A stretch of DNA of 55,984 nucleotides from Chloroflexota bacterium (GTDB lineage Bacteria; Chloroflexota; Anaerolineae; Anaerolineales; E44-bin32), in assembly GCA_022561385.1 (NCBI GenBank), contig JADFRG010000017.1:1-55984 (forward strand), read 5' to 3'. Position numbers and translations under genes: made by a program. Under the pieces are notes generated by a model that saw nothing but the letters and a program-made list of their open reading frames with translations, had not been told where the DNA came from and did not search any database. Shown here in pieces: positions 29,146 through 38,579 of this stretch. Numbering within the stretch: the stretch's first letter is position 1; every line of letters starts with the position of its first letter.

Positions 29146-29349
29146 ATGTTTGATGATTTGAGGGACACATCGGAAGAGGATCCCATTTCCAACGCCGGAT
29201 TCGCGTACGAACCAGAAGCGGCAGGGCCAGAACCCCGCATTTTTGGGATGACCGCCGTCCAACGCCTGGTCATCTCGCTGATGCTGCTCGCCACGGTTGT
29301 TATCCTGGGCCTGAGCTGCACCCTCGTCACGTCGAAGATCTGGTTCTAG
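29146..29349 (+). CDS. Single-pass small membrane protein
   Basis: A 67-residue protein with an acidic N-terminal 33 residues and one C-terminal hydrophobic span (about 38-60, LVISLMLLATVVILGLSC). A ribosome-binding AAGGGAG precedes the ATG. I recognise no family. It lies 38 bp after birA on the same strand and ends ahead of a strong hairpin, so it is probably the last gene of a birA transcript. Confidence 0.65.
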   Translation: MFDDLRDTSEEDPISNAGFAYEPEAAGPEPRIFGMTAVQRLVISLMLLATVVILGLSCTLVTSKIWF

Positions 29350-29374
29350 CGGCAGGCCAGGAACGCCTGGCGGT

Positions 29375-29446
29375 GGGTCCCACAGACGAGGGACCCGCTG
29401 GGACCTATCTAAGATCCCGCGAGATTACAGGTCGCGGGATTTTCTC
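29375..29446 (+). terminator. Tandem hairpins with terminator
   Basis: A perfect 9-bp stem ATCCCGCGA/TCGCGGGAT (29414-29422 and 29432-29440) is followed by TTTCTC and ends the birA-side transcript. A second perfect 7-bp stem, GGGTCCC/GGGACCC, lies just upstream at 29375-29396. I see no gene in the rest of 29350-29724. Confidence 0.65.
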
Positions 29447-29724
29447 GTGGGGGCAGACGGAGCCTATTAACTGAGGCGTCAACGGCAGGCCAGACTCGAC
29501 GCCACCTCGACTTTGATCTCACATCCCAAACATCGGAGAGGCCGTCAACGGTACCGTCCAGTCCCCTTGAAGATCATTCCTATGTCATTGTCCCGGGCAG
29601 GATTCGCTTAGCGACTGGGCCCAACAGGCCCATCCGCGATAGAACTCAAGGACCCCTACAATTTTTCCGTCCACCTGAGATAATATAGTCAGACAATCAT
29701 CAAAAGAAACTAAGGAGATAAGGT

Positions 29725-30096
29725 TTGGCGCGTGTATTGATCGTGGATGACAACCAGGCAATGGTGGAGGCGCTGAGCATCGTTGTGAGCGCCCGGGGTC
29801 ACGACGCTCTGACGGCATTGAGCGGAGAAGAAGCGCTCCGCCTGATCGCGAGCGAGATGTTAGATGTCGTGCTGCTTGACCTCACCATGCCCGGCCTAGA
29901 CGGATTCGAAACGCTGGACCGTTTGCGCACTATGCCGGAAGGCAAGGACCTGCCGGTCCTCATTATTACCGCGCTCGACGAGGAAGATCTTGAGGACAGA
30001 GTGGCCGAGGCAGGGGGCAATGCCCTGCTTCGCAAGCCTGTGGATGTAAATCGGCTCGCGGACCAGATCGAGGTGCACACCGCCAGCACGGCCTAG
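29725..30096 (+). CDS. CheY-like single-domain response regulator
   Basis: A 123-residue receiver domain with no output domain: acidic pair IVDDNQ at the N-terminus, phospho-acceptor Asp in VVLLDLTMPGLDG, Thr in IITALDE and Lys in RKPVD. The start is TTG with AAGGAGATAAGG directly upstream. It would relay phosphate or interact with a partner histidine kinase; none is encoded here. A terminator follows, so it is probably monocistronic. Confidence 0.9.
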   Translation: MARVLIVDDNQAMVEALSIVVSARGHDALTALSGEEALRLIASEMLDVVLLDLTMPGLDGFETLDRLRTMPEGKDLPVLIITALDEEDLEDRVAEAGGNALLRKPVDVNRLADQIEVHTASTA

Positions 30097-30122
30097 GCAG
30101 GCGTGGGTTCCCAGATATGTGT

Positions 30123-30146
30123 CCGCACTCCACGGGGTGCGGTTTT
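30123..30146 (+). terminator. Rho-independent terminator after response regulator
   Basis: An 8-bp stem starting CCGCAC and closing GTGCGG (one G-T pair) with a CACG loop, followed by TTTT. Confidence 0.65.
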
Positions 30147-30184
30147 ACGTTAGCCTGGTCACTCGTATATCTCCTGTGTGAATG

Positions 30185-30214
30185 TTCGCAATCACGTGGC
30201 CCAAAAGTTATAAT
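30185..30214 (+). promoter_or_regulatory. Candidate gyrA promoter
   Basis: A perfect -10 hexamer TATAAT at 30209-30214, with TTCGCA (4 of 6 to TTGACA) 18 nt upstream. It leaves a leader of about 160 nt before gyrA. A TTGACA at 30256-30261 has no good -10 partner. Confidence 0.35.
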
Positions 30215-30379
30215 TGAAATGATGGGGCCTGCCGAAAGGCGGGACCTATTTATGCTTGACATAAATGTGGATCAAAGGGAGACGCAGGAGCGACACAGGA
30301 ATTGGAGCGGATCCAAGATTCAGGGAGGATCTCGGTTCGAACGAGCGGACTCCCGCTCCGTAAATAGGCTGGAGATGCA

Positions 30380-32845
30380 ATGGAAATAGGGACAGTCCGA
30401 CAGGTCGATATCGACGAGGAAATGCGCGTGGCGTACCTGGACTACGCCATGAGCGTCATCGTTTCGCGGGCACTGCCCGACGCGTGTGATGGCCTCAAAC
30501 CCGTGCAGCGACGCATCTTGTATGCGATGCGCGAAATGGGGAGTCGCACCAAATCGCCCTATCGTAAATCGGCGCGAATCGTTGGCGAAGTTATGGGGAA
30601 ATTCCATCCACACGGCGATGCGACGATTTATGAGGCCATGGCCCGAATGGCCCAGGATTTCTCCCTACGTTATCCGCTTGTGGACGGCCAGGGCAACTTT
30701 GGCTCCATCGACGGGGACCCTCCAGCAGCCATGCGGTACACCGAGGCGCGGCTGGGGGCGATGGCGGAGGAATTGCTGGTCGATATTGAGCTAAACACGG
30801 TCGATTTTGTGGACAACTTTGATACCTCGCTCCAGGAGCCGACCGTGTTACCCGCTCGGCTTCCGAATTTGCTGCTCAACGGCGCTTCCGGCATCGCGGT
30901 AGGGATGGCGACGAATATCCCCCCCCACAATTTGGGAGAACTGACAGCTGCCATCATCTACCTCGTAGACAACTACGAAAAAATGGACGAAGTAACGGTG
31001 GATGATTTGATGAAATTCATCCAGGGTCCCGATTTTCCGACCGGCGGCATGATTATCGGCTCGGAAGGGATCCTCCAGGCGTACAGCACCGGCAAAGGCC
31101 GCATCGTCGTGCGGGGTATCGCGAACATCGAGGAAACGACTCTCAACCGACATCGCATCGTCATCACCGAAATCCCCTTCCAAGTCAACAAGACCACCCT
31201 GATCGAGCGCATCGCCGAGTTGGTTCGGAGTGGCAAACTGGACGGCATATCCGACCTGCGCGACGAATCCGACCGCAGGGGCCTCAGCGTCGTGCTCGAA
31301 CTGAAACGCGGGGCGCAGCCCAAGGCGGTGCTCAACCAACTCTTCAAATTTACTCAACTGCAGACGACATTCGGGGTTCAGTTGCTCGCCCTGATTGGTG
31401 GGGAGCCTCGTCTGCTCTCTCTGAAGCGGGCGCTCCAGACCTACATCGAGCACCGGAAAGCGGTCATCACCCGCAGGAGCGAATACGAACTCAAGAAAGC
31501 CAGGGCGCGTGCACATGTCCTGGGGGGTCTGCTGATCGCGCTGGCCAATCTCGACGCGGTCATCGACACCATACGCAAGTCGGCCAACGCTGACGCGGCG
31601 AAGAAGAATCTTATGAAACGCTTCGAGCTTTCGGATATCCAAGCCCAAGCCATTCTAGAACTGCAGCTTCGCCGGCTTGCGGCGCTTGAGCGAAAGAACA
31701 TCCAGCAAGAGGCCAAGGAGGTCGAGCAGCGCATCGGGTATCTGGAGGACCTCCTGGGTCATGCGCAGAAGGTCCTGGCCCTGATCAAGCAGGACCTCAT
31801 CGAGGTGACCAAAAAGTATGGAGACCTTCGCCGCACAAGAATCGCACCGGATGCCAGCGAAGAATTCAGCGAAGCGGATCTGGTTCCCGACGAGGCGGTG
31901 CTTATCAGTATCACGCAGCGCGGCTACGTCAAACGTGTGCCAGCCAAGACGTATCGCCGGCAGGGACGGGGCGGCCGCGGCGTGAAGGGCCATGGAACCA
32001 AGGGCGAGGATGAAGTTGACATGCTCCTCCCGGCCGGTACCTTAGACACGGTATTGTTCTTCTCCGACCGCGGAAAGGTCTATTCGGAGAAGGCCTATCA
32101 GATTCCGGACGCGGGTCGCACCGCACGCGGTATTCCGATGGTCAATATCCTGAATTTAGAACAGGGAGAGGTGATCACTGCCGCGGTTCCGGTCCCCGAT
32201 TTTCGTGCCGCGAATTACTGCACCATGGCCACTCGCGGCGGGAAGATCAAGCGGGTCAAGTTATCTGAATTTGCAGCTGTGCGCCCTTCCGGATTGATCG
32301 CGATGGGTCTGGCCAAAGGCGACGTGCTGGGTTGGGTACGATTGACCAGCGGAAAAGATGACATCATCCTGGTAACGGAAAAAGGGCAAGCCTTGCGCTA
32401 CTCAGAGAAATTGGTTCGTTCGATGGGGCGTCCGGCGGCGGGAGTCAAAGCGATAAAGCTGCGGAAAGACGATCGGGTGACCGGTATGGACGCCGTGGAT
32501 CCCAAGGGGGATTTACTGGTTGTGATGAAAAAAGGTTACGGGAAAAGAACCCCCATGAAGGAATACGCTCGCAAGGGGCGCGGCACGATGGGGGTAGTTA
32601 CGTTGAGCCGATCCAAGTTCAATGTGACCGGGGCCATTGCCGCAGCCCGCGTCGTAAATCAGAAGGACGATCTTACGATCATCTCCACGGGCGGCATCGT
32701 GCTCCGGACCAAGGTCAATCAGATCAAGCTTGCCGGCCGTGCCACGATGGGCGTGCGCCTTATCAACCTCAAGAAGGGCGAGACGGTTGCCTCGGTCGCA
32801 AGGATCGCGGCCAAGGATTTGGAAAAGGCAGGGGTCAAGGCCTAG
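30380..32845 (+). CDS. gyrA: DNA gyrase subunit A
   Basis: An 821-residue type IIA topoisomerase subunit that cuts and rejoins DNA during supercoiling. The catalytic Tyr120 is in [10 protein letters not shown]. The C-terminal beta-pinwheel carries a GyrA-box variant QGRGGRG (consensus QRRGGKG), which favours gyrase over ParC. In the quinolone-resistance region ([12 protein letters not shown]), Ala81 and Glu85 occupy the positions of E. coli Ser83 and Asp87. A GGAG ribosome-binding site precedes the ATG. It is convergent with murI, only 4 bp apart, and no gyrB is adjacent. Confidence 0.96.
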   Translation: MEIGTVRQVDIDEEMRVAYLDYAMSVIVSRALPDACDGLKPVQRRILYAMREMGSRTKSPYRKSARIVGEVMGKFHPHGDATIYEAMARMAQDFSLRYPLVDGQGNFGSIDGDPPAAMRYTEARLGAMAEELLVDIELNTVDFVDNFDTSLQEPTVLPARLPNLLLNGASGIAVGMATNIPPHNLGELTAAIIYLVDNYEKMDEVTVDDLMKFIQGPDFPTGGMIIGSEGILQAYSTGKGRIVVRGIANIEETTLNRHRIVITEIPFQVNKTTLIERIAELVRSGKLDGISDLRDESDRRGLSVVLELKRGAQPKAVLNQLFKFTQLQTTFGVQLLALIGGEPRLLSLKRALQTYIEHRKAVITRRSEYELKKARARAHVLGGLLIALANLDAVIDTIRKSANADAAKKNLMKRFELSDIQAQAILELQLRRLAALERKNIQQEAKEVEQRIGYLEDLLGHAQKVLALIKQDLIEVTKKYGDLRRTRIAPDASEEFSEADLVPDEAVLISITQRGYVKRVPAKTYRRQGRGGRGVKGHGTKGEDEVDMLLPAGTLDTVLFFSDRGKVYSEKAYQIPDAGRTARGIPMVNILNLEQGEVITAAVPVPDFRAANYCTMATRGGKIKRVKLSEFAAVRPSGLIAMGLAKGDVLGWVRLTSGKDDIILVTEKGQALRYSEKLVRSMGRPAAGVKAIKLRKDDRVTGMDAVDPKGDLLVVMKKGYGKRTPMKEYARKGRGTMGVVTLSRSKFNVTGAIAAARVVNQKDDLTIISTGGIVLRTKVNQIKLAGRATMGVRLINLKKGETVASVARIAAKDLEKAGVKA

Positions 32846-32849
32846 GACT

Positions 32850-33773
32850 TCAGATCCTCGGAACGCCGGCCTCCCATGTAGCGGGCTCGGCTTCCGCTTC
32901 ATCCCCAATCAGATTGAACAACAAAGAGCGGAATCCGATTGGATCTCCGCTCGTAATATAACGAGTGCCTTTGCCCTCTCGGGTACTTGTGCCCGACTGG
33001 GTACTTGTGCCCGACTGGGTACTTGTGCCCGACTGGGTACTTGTGCCCGACTGGGTACTTGTGCCCGACTGGGTACTTGTGCCCGACTGGGTACTCGCCT
33101 CACGGCCCCGATTCTCCCAGAGTCGTTCCGTTTGCCGGGCCACGGCAGGCGCCGGATCGATGACGGTTACGTCGGGCCCCAGAATGCGCTGAATAGCGGG
33201 GATTACGAAGCTGTAATGTGTACATGCCAGCACGAGTGTATCGATTCCATGCTCCAATGCGGAGCCCAGTGGCTGCCTCAAAACTAAATCGACCTCCTCT
33301 GAGGCAGTATTGCCGGCCTCGACAAGCTCGACAAGTCCAACGGCAACAAGTTCGATCACTTCTACTCCGTGTGCGAACCGATCGACGGCCGAGGCGAAAA
33401 GTTCCCCCTGGAAGGTGGCCGGGGTAGCGAGGATCGCCACCTTGCGCGTTGCCGTGCGTTTGGCGGCGGGTTTGACGGCCGGCTCCATCCCCACGAAGGG
33501 AGTGGCGGGGAAACTCGATCGAAGCGCGCCCAGGGCGGCCGCGGAGGCGGTGTTGCAGGCCAGGACGATGAGCCGACAATCCTGGTCAAGCAAGAAGCGC
33601 GTGATCCCTTCGGAGAGCGCGCGGATCTCGCTTGCCGAGCGGGATCCGTAGGGCACATGCTCCTGGTCGGCAAAGTAGATGAGCGATTCGTTTGGAAGTC
33701 GATGCCGGATCTCGCGCAGGACAGAGAGCCCCCCGACACCGGAATCAAAAACGCCGATCGAGGGCTGGTTCAT
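32850..33773 (-). CDS. murI: Glutamate racemase with repeat-expanded loop
   Basis: A 307-residue glutamate racemase that makes D-glutamate for peptidoglycan. The two catalytic cysteines lie in VLACNTASAAAL and VLACTHYSF, and the N-terminal FDSGVGGLSV is intact. Between RLWENRG and GTRYITSGDP, near the C-terminus, six STQSGT units encoded by an 18-bp tandem repeat extend the usual length (about 265-270) by about 40 residues. The frame is preserved because 18 is a multiple of three, so copy-number change would lengthen a loop without breaking the enzyme. It lies downstream of rplS on the same strand. Confidence 0.94.
   Translation of the reverse strand: MNQPSIGVFDSGVGGLSVLREIRHRLPNESLIYFADQEHVPYGSRSASEIRALSEGITRFLLDQDCRLIVLACNTASAAALGALRSSFPATPFVGMEPAVKPAAKRTATRKVAILATPATFQGELFASAVDRFAHGVEVIELVAVGLVELVEAGNTASEEVDLVLRQPLGSALEHGIDTLVLACTHYSFVIPAIQRILGPDVTVIDPAPAVARQTERLWENRGREASTQSGTSTQSGTSTQSGTSTQSGTSTQSGTSTQSGTSTREGKGTRYITSGDPIGFRSLLFNLIGDEAEAEPATWEAGVPRI
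32983..33095 (-). repeat. 18-bp minisatellite inside murI
   Basis: Six identical units GTACTTGTGCCCGACTGG (plus-strand reading) at 32983-33090, then a 5-bp partial unit. They encode STQSGT on the murI strand. The core is related to the 21-bp array at 33896-33972, in inverted orientation. Confidence 0.95.
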
Positions 33774-33895
33774 ACTTCAGGGAGCTTGGGGTACCTTGGG
33801 ATGCGGGGGCTGATGGAAGGGTAGAGCCACCTAACGATCCGGCGCGGGCACCCGGGTGGGTAAAAGCGCCCAACCATCAGATGCGGGCACCCAGG

Positions 33896-33972
33896 CGGGC
33901 ACAAGCACCCAACAATCGGGCACAAGCACCCAACAATCGGGTACAAGCACCCAACAATCGGGCACAGGCAGG
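33896..33972 (+). repeat. 21-bp tandem repeats between murI and rplS
   Basis: Three units starting CGGGCACAAGCACCCAAC (the third has T for C at position 5) plus a 14-bp partial unit, ending exactly at the rplS stop codon. More degenerate copies extend upstream to about 33845. The CGGGCACAAG core is the complement of the murI repeat core CTTGTGCCCG. Confidence 0.9.
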
Positions 33973-34320
33973 TTAACCGCGCTTTTCTGGGAGACGGGCT
34001 CGCTTCCCTTTGCGATCCCGCAGATAGTAAAGCTGAGCACGTCGCACGTGGGCGTGACGCACAACTTCTACCTTGTCAATGCGGGGGGATCGCAGCAAGA
34101 AGGTGCGTTCAACTCCAATGCCGTGCGAGGCGATGCGGCGTACCGTAAAGTTGGCATTGTTGCCACCCTTACGTATTCGAATAACGGTGCCACGGAATTC
34201 TTGGACACGCTCCCGCTCGCCTTCACGAATACGCAGGTGAACGCTTACATCGTCACCGGCCCGCAACTCGGGGATGTTTTCATTAACGGGCGCATCCAGA
34301 GCTTTCAATAAATCAGACAT
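33973..34320 (-). CDS. rplS: 50S ribosomal protein L19
   Basis: A 115-residue L19 at the 30S-50S interface. It contains the family block FRGTVIRIRKGGNNANFTVRR and SPRIDKVEVVRHAHVRRAQLYYLRDRKGK. ATG 34320 gives the standard start and length; an upstream frame to 34446 is unrelated sequence. Its stop abuts the 21-bp repeat array. The usual trmD/rpsP neighbours are absent. Confidence 0.96.
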   Translation of the reverse strand: MSDLLKALDAPVNENIPELRAGDDVSVHLRIREGERERVQEFRGTVIRIRKGGNNANFTVRRIASHGIGVERTFLLRSPRIDKVEVVRHAHVRRAQLYYLRDRKGKRARLPEKRG

Positions 34321-34381
34321 TGGCTTGTGTACCGGGCCTTCTGGATCCGGAGGGCGCAAAAGTATACCATGTGCGCAAAGC

Positions 34382-34924
34382 TCAGGATCGGGGCTGCATT
34401 CCGAGCTCCTTCCCGGCCAAATGCAGGGCGGCCAGGGTTTTCGCATCCTGGAAGCCGCCGCTGTGGAGCTGGGCCACGACCTCCGGCGGGGTCAGTTTTT
34501 CAATCTCTATGATCTCGTCCGCATCACGCGCGAGCGGATCGGGTACCAAGTCCGTCGCCAGGTACACGTGCATATACTCGCTGGAGTATCCCGGAGCCAA
34601 ATAGAAGCCGCCCAGATCTACCAGGCGACCCGGGGACATTCCAATTTCTTCTCGACATTCTCGGGCGGCGGTGCTGGCGGGATCCTCTCCGCTTTCCAGG
34701 GTGCCGGCAGGAAGCTCCAGTAGATGGCCGCCCGCAGCATGTCGATATTGACGCACGAACCAGATCGATCCGTCCTCGTCTCTGGGAATCAACGTAACGG
34801 CGCCGGAATGAATCACGAGATCAAGGCGGGTCTCATGGCCATCGGGAAAGCGCACCCGGTCGACTCGCACGTCAAACACCTTCCCCCTAAAAACAACTTC
34901 CGATGAAACAAGCTCGAAAGCCAT
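34382..34924 (-). CDS. Nudix hydrolase, ADP-ribose pyrophosphatase type
   Basis: A 180-residue Nudix enzyme. The box GTLESGEDPASTAARECREE matches Gx5Ex7REUxEE and is followed by IGM. The sequence upstream (VWFVRQYRHAAGGHLLELPAG-like) and the downstream GFYLAPGYSSE are typical of ADP-ribose pyrophosphatases. It would clear ADP-ribose to AMP and ribose 5-phosphate with Mg2+. ATG 34924 is chosen; the preceding terminator hairpin lies inside the longer alternative frame. It is 61 bp upstream of rplS on the same strand. Confidence 0.9.
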   Translation of the reverse strand: MAFELVSSEVVFRGKVFDVRVDRVRFPDGHETRLDLVIHSGAVTLIPRDEDGSIWFVRQYRHAAGGHLLELPAGTLESGEDPASTAARECREEIGMSPGRLVDLGGFYLAPGYSSEYMHVYLATDLVPDPLARDADEIIEIEKLTPPEVVAQLHSGGFQDAKTLAALHLAGKELGMQPRS

Positions 34925-34934
34925 GTGCGACTCC

Positions 34935-34966
34935 AAAACAAAGGGGCGGCCTGGGAGGCCGCCCCA
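34935..34966 (-). terminator. Rho-independent terminator after LysM gene
   Basis: A perfect 9-bp stem GGGGCGGCC/GGCCGCCCC with a 5-nt loop; on the minus strand it is followed by TTTGTTTT. It separates the LysM gene from the Nudix gene. Confidence 0.8.
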
Positions 34967-34990
34967 CGGTATCAATGGTCTGGCGACAAT

Positions 34991-35608
34991 CTATGGAATG
35001 ATCAGTTCCAAACCCGGGAAGATCAGACCGGGATTTACCAGGTCGTTAGCCTCGATGATCGCGTTCGGGTCAACCGCATAGGTGCGCGCGATCTGCCATA
35101 TCCATTCCCCAGGTTGGACGACATGTACGGTACCGCCGCCGCCCGCCACTGAGGTGGGCTCGGGCGTCGAAACCGGGCCTGTACTTGGCGGGATCTTAAG
35201 CACCATACCCACCGTAACTTCGCTTGGAGAGCCCAGTCCGTTCAAGTCGACGATGGCCTGGGGGTCCACCCCAAAGTCCTGTGCGATGGTGGCGACAAAA
35301 TCGCCTTCTTGCACCGTGTATTCGACGTACACCATCCCGTCGTCAGTCGGCTCGGCCTTTACTTCTTCTTCAGGCATTGCAGTTGCTTCGGGTGGGGCCT
35401 CGGTGGGGACGACTTCGCCCCCACCGCCTGCTTCGGCGGTTTGGGTAAGCAGCGCCGAGCGGACGGCTTCCATGGTGGCCTGCTGACTATCCGCAGGCGT
35501 CTCGCCTTCGCCTTCCCCTGGCGGTGGCGTTGATGCCGAGCGAGTGCAGGCTGCGACAAGCGCTAGCAAAGCCAACATGGAGATGTTACGCATTCGCGCA
35601 GTGTTCAT
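34991..35608 (-). CDS. LysM-domain lipoprotein
   Basis: A 205-residue lipoprotein with lipobox LVAAC (Cys21), an acidic Pro/Glu/Thr-rich linker (about 25-90) and two LysM modules, YTVQEGDFVATIAQDFGV and HVVQPGEWIWQIARTYAV. LysM modules bind N-acetylglucosamine-containing glycans such as peptidoglycan. A very strong ribosome-binding site (TAGGAGGAACAA) precedes the ATG. There is no catalytic domain, so an anchoring or structural role is likely. Confidence 0.9.
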   Translation of the reverse strand: MNTARMRNISMLALLALVAACTRSASTPPPGEGEGETPADSQQATMEAVRSALLTQTAEAGGGGEVVPTEAPPEATAMPEEEVKAEPTDDGMVYVEYTVQEGDFVATIAQDFGVDPQAIVDLNGLGSPSEVTVGMVLKIPPSTGPVSTPEPTSVAGGGGTVHVVQPGEWIWQIARTYAVDPNAIIEANDLVNPGLIFPGLELIIP

Positions 35609-35718
35609 TTGTTCCTCCTAAGAGGATTCCTCCGGCCGGTCTCCGTGGAACAGCCCGGCATCCTAGCATAAGGCATTAGGCCGTGCAAGCGCACCTGTTC
35701 ACAGGTGTATCGGAATCT

Positions 35719-35749
35719 AAAAAGGGGCCAACCCTGGGGGGCTGGCCCC
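35719..35749 (-). terminator. Rho-independent terminator after OB-fold gene
   Basis: Stem GGGGCCA/TGGCCCC (35724-35730 and 35743-35749), followed on the minus strand by TTTTT. It ends the HMG-CoA operon. Confidence 0.8.
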
Positions 35750-35779
35750 TTCCTGCATCAGAGCTTCACCGCTTACCGG

Positions 35780-36181
35780 TCATCGTTCAACCAGAGCGGG
35801 TCGAAATTTGTAGCCATAAACCAACATTCCCCGCTCCCCGTCTGCTCCCAGTTTGCGCGTGACCATTTCAACCGGAGTTCCGATTTCGATCGGCTGATCA
35901 CCGACGTCCGTGAGCTGCGCGGTCACCAGCGGACCCTCTTCCAGTCGCACAATAGCCACTGGATACGGAACATTTTCCGCATGTCCGGACGGAGCTTGAT
36001 AAACGGTTGTATGAGAATAGACCTCGCCCCGGCCGCTGAACTGATACATCTCCCGGGCGTCCTCGCCGCAATCCGGACAGATATCGCGCGGCGGAAAGAT
36101 CTTGCTTTCGCAGTGGGGGCAAACTTCTCCGACCAGCGCGTAGCGCTGTTTCCTGAGTCTCCAGTGTTGTGAGGTCTCCAT
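35780..36181 (-). CDS. Zn-ribbon/OB-fold (DUF35-type) acyl-CoA partner protein
   Basis: A 133-residue protein with an N-terminal rubredoxin-like zinc ribbon (CPHC ... CPDC, about 21-38) and a C-terminal OB-fold (GRGEVYSHTTVYQAP ... YPVAIVRLEEGPLVTAQL). In archaea such proteins bridge acetoacetyl-CoA thiolase and HMG-CoA synthase and bind CoA intermediates. Here it is last in the same gene set, 142 bp after the thiolase-like gene, so a scaffold or channel role is likely. Confidence 0.88.
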   Translation of the reverse strand: METSQHWRLRKQRYALVGEVCPHCESKIFPPRDICPDCGEDAREMYQFSGRGEVYSHTTVYQAPSGHAENVPYPVAIVRLEEGPLVTAQLTDVGDQPIEIGTPVEMVTRKLGADGERGMLVYGYKFRPALVER

Positions 36182-36323
36182 GCCAGCGAATCTAATCGCT
36201 TGACTCTCTCAGAAACTATCAGAACCTTACCATTCCGGTTTCGATTACGGGGTCGATACGGCAGGAGCCTGGTTGCAAGTAGGCAATCGGTCGACACGTC
36301 ACCATTTTGCGCATAGCCGAAAC

Positions 36324-37496
36324 CTAAGTTACACGCCGCAAGATGTGGGTGGAGGCCGTGGCTCCGGATCCTCCCAGGCATTGTGTCATTGCGGTAGCCG
36401 CATCCGGCACTTGATTCTCGTTTGCTCGCCCCTGCAGCTGCCGGGAGGCCTCCACCAGTTGATAAATCCCTGTGGCCCCCCCGGGATCGCCCCGCGCCTT
36501 CGATCCACCAAATGTTCCAATCGGGATATGGCCGGTCAGCGAGATGTCGCCGTTCTGTGCCAGCTTCCAACCCTTTCCTCGCTCAGCGAATCCCGCCGCC
36601 TCGAGTGAAAGGGCTGCGAAAATAGAAAATGAATCGTGCAATTCAAATAGTCCAATATCTTCCGGCGACAATTCTGCCTGCATCAACGCGGTCTGGGCAG
36701 ACTGTGCGGCCGCGGTCAAATCCAGTGGATCCGGGCGATCGTGCAGGGCCAGCGCGGAGGTGGCGGTCGCCGATCCCACGATCTCAACTTGCGGGTATTC
36801 TTGGCCATCGGGCAAGGCCGCGGCGCGAGCCAAGACCAATGCCGCCGCACCGTCCGCAAGCGGAGCAACGTCAAACGTGTTGAGAGGTTCACTGACTATG
36901 GGCGCACTGGCATATTGCTCGCGCCGAATGGCCTTACGGAACATCGCATCTGGATTGGTCACCGCGTTCAGGTGAGCAGTTATGCTGAAACCCGCCAGGG
37001 AATCCTCAGGGGGCCCATACTCGTAGAAATATCGCTGCATGAGCAGGGCGGCCTGAGTGCTCGGAGTGACACCCTGCACCGCCTCATATTCAGCATCGGT
37101 TGCGGTGGCAAGCGCGGCCTGAACCTGACTGCTGCCCTTGTCCGTGACCTTCTCGACCCCCAGAACCAGAGCCACGTCAATCGCTCCGGACATTAGTGCG
37201 AGGTAAGCCTGGCGCACCGCGACCCCGCCCGAAGCGCCGGAGGCTTCGATAGTCGAGGCCTCCACGCCGCGCATTCCCGCGAAGTCCGCCAGGAGCGGCC
37301 CGAGGTGAGATTGACCCGACAGGGCCGGCGAGAGCATGTTGGCCACATATAACGCCTGTGGCCGAAGCCCACCTGAATCCAATCGTGCGGCGCTGATCGC
37401 CTCCAACGCTAACTGGCGAAGCGACAAATCCCAATGTTCGCCTACCGGCATCATGCCTACTCCGGCGACAACAACGGCATCTGGTTTCTTAGTCAT
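36324..37496 (-). CDS. Thiolase-like protein lacking catalytic Cys and His
   Basis: A 390-residue SCPx/archaeal-type thiolase homologue. The nucleophile block that normally reads EAACASGG is EASGASGG, placing Gly87 where Cys is expected. The GHPxGATG block reads RGDPGGATG, with Asp337 in place of His. The HDSF His (287) and the terminal GGSGAT loop remain. Both bases were checked on the DNA and are not frame artefacts. Its start overlaps the HMG-CoA synthase stop by 4 bp. In archaea this slot holds an active acetoacetyl-CoA thiolase complexed with HMG-CoA synthase, so this copy may be structural, or may use different chemistry. Confidence 0.88.
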   Translation of the reverse strand: MTKKPDAVVVAGVGMMPVGEHWDLSLRQLALEAISAARLDSGGLRPQALYVANMLSPALSGQSHLGPLLADFAGMRGVEASTIEASGASGGVAVRQAYLALMSGAIDVALVLGVEKVTDKGSSQVQAALATATDAEYEAVQGVTPSTQAALLMQRYFYEYGPPEDSLAGFSITAHLNAVTNPDAMFRKAIRREQYASAPIVSEPLNTFDVAPLADGAAALVLARAAALPDGQEYPQVEIVGSATATSALALHDRPDPLDLTAAAQSAQTALMQAELSPEDIGLFELHDSFSIFAALSLEAAGFAERGKGWKLAQNGDISLTGHIPIGTFGGSKARGDPGGATGIYQLVEASRQLQGRANENQVPDAATAMTQCLGGSGATASTHILRRVT

Positions 37497-38557
37497 TTCA
37501 GGACCAGCTTGCCTCTAAGCCGCGCATAGGTGGCATAGTCGATTTCGGTGCGCCGCTTCACATAAATCAGGGTAGCGGGAGCAGAGCCGCGGCGTCGAGG
37601 CAAAGCCTCCGTAGCCCGAAGGCTGAATGCATCGGACCCGGCCCCGGACCCATAGGAGACCATCAGGATGCGGTCGCCCGGGTCAGCAATATCCAGGATC
37701 GAAGTCAATCCAATCATGGCAGAACCGGCGTAAGTATTTCCAATCTCGGGCACCAGCAACCCTGCTTCAATCTGGTCTTGTCCGAATCCCAAAGATTTCG
37801 CGACCCGCATCGGGAATTTAGTGTTGGGTTGATGGAAAACCGCGAACCGAAAGTCCGAAGCCGTGGCCCCCAGAGCCTCCAGAAGAGATTCGGCCGCGGT
37901 TTGGGTGTGGCTAAAGTAGGCCGGCTCCCCGGTGAAGCGCTCTCCGTGCTCCGGATAGATCGCGTTCGCCCGGCGCCAGAAATCGGGAGTGTCGGTCGCA
38001 TAAGAGTAGGATCCTTCGAATACGCAAACCGCATCTTTCGCGGGACCAATGATAAAAGCCGCACCTCCGGCGCCCGCGGTGTATTCCAGCGCATCCCCGG
38101 GCCGCCCCTGCGCGGTATCCATTCCAATCGCCAGCGCGTAATCGGCCATCCCGGATCCGACAAATCCGATGGAGGCCTGGATCGCCTCTGTCCCGGCTTT
38201 GCAAGCGAATTCCCAATCCGCAGCCAGGACGTGGGGGGTTGCACCGATGGCCTCTGCTACAACGGTCGAGGTCGGTTTAACGGCGTAAGGGTGTGACTCC
38301 GAACCCACCCAAACCGCTCCGATCTCGGTAGGATCGATACCGGAGCGGGCGAGGGCGTTGCGTGCGGCCTCAATCGACATGGTAATCACGTCTTCGTCGA
38401 GGCCCGTGACGGCTTTCTCATGGATGGGAAGACCCCCCTTCCCATCGGCCCAGACCCGCGCCACTTCCTTAACCGGCAGCCGGTACCGCGGAATGTATGC
38501 GCCGTAGCCAATAATGCCCGCCTCGCGATCCGGTACAAGGAGCTTATTCTCTGCCAT
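37493..38557 (-). CDS. Hydroxymethylglutaryl-CoA synthase, archaeal type
   Basis: A 354-residue HMG-CoA synthase that condenses acetyl-CoA with acetoacetyl-CoA. Catalytic residues are visible: Glu87 ([13 protein letters not shown]), Cys119 ([13 protein letters not shown]) and the His of FHQPNTKFP. The short form without eukaryotic insertions matches archaeal and some bacterial enzymes. ATG 38557 is chosen; an upstream extension to 38644 overlaps the reductase C-terminus. It lies 22 bp after HMG-CoA reductase and overlaps the thiolase-like gene by 4 bp. Confidence 0.93.
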   Translation of the reverse strand: MAENKLLVPDREAGIIGYGAYIPRYRLPVKEVARVWADGKGGLPIHEKAVTGLDEDVITMSIEAARNALARSGIDPTEIGAVWVGSESHPYAVKPTSTVVAEAIGATPHVLAADWEFACKAGTEAIQASIGFVGSGMADYALAIGMDTAQGRPGDALEYTAGAGGAAFIIGPAKDAVCVFEGSYSYATDTPDFWRRANAIYPEHGERFTGEPAYFSHTQTAAESLLEALGATASDFRFAVFHQPNTKFPMRVAKSLGFGQDQIEAGLLVPEIGNTYAGSAMIGLTSILDIADPGDRILMVSYGSGAGSDAFSLRATEALPRRRGSAPATLIYVKRRTEIDYATYARLRGKLVLK

Positions 38558-38579
38558 GGAACTCTCTTTTAAGTATAGG

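Noticed and set aside
30117..30389. Plus-strand frame in the gyrA leader
   Set aside because: It spans a terminator and the candidate gyrA promoter and has no recognisable content.
32983..33095. Possible CRISPR array
   Set aside because: The units are contiguous 18-mers with no spacers and lie in frame inside murI; no cas genes are nearby.
33856..34311. Plus-strand frame with GTSTQQS repeats
   Set aside because: It is antisense to rplS over most of its length, and its repeat part is simply the 21-bp array read in frame.
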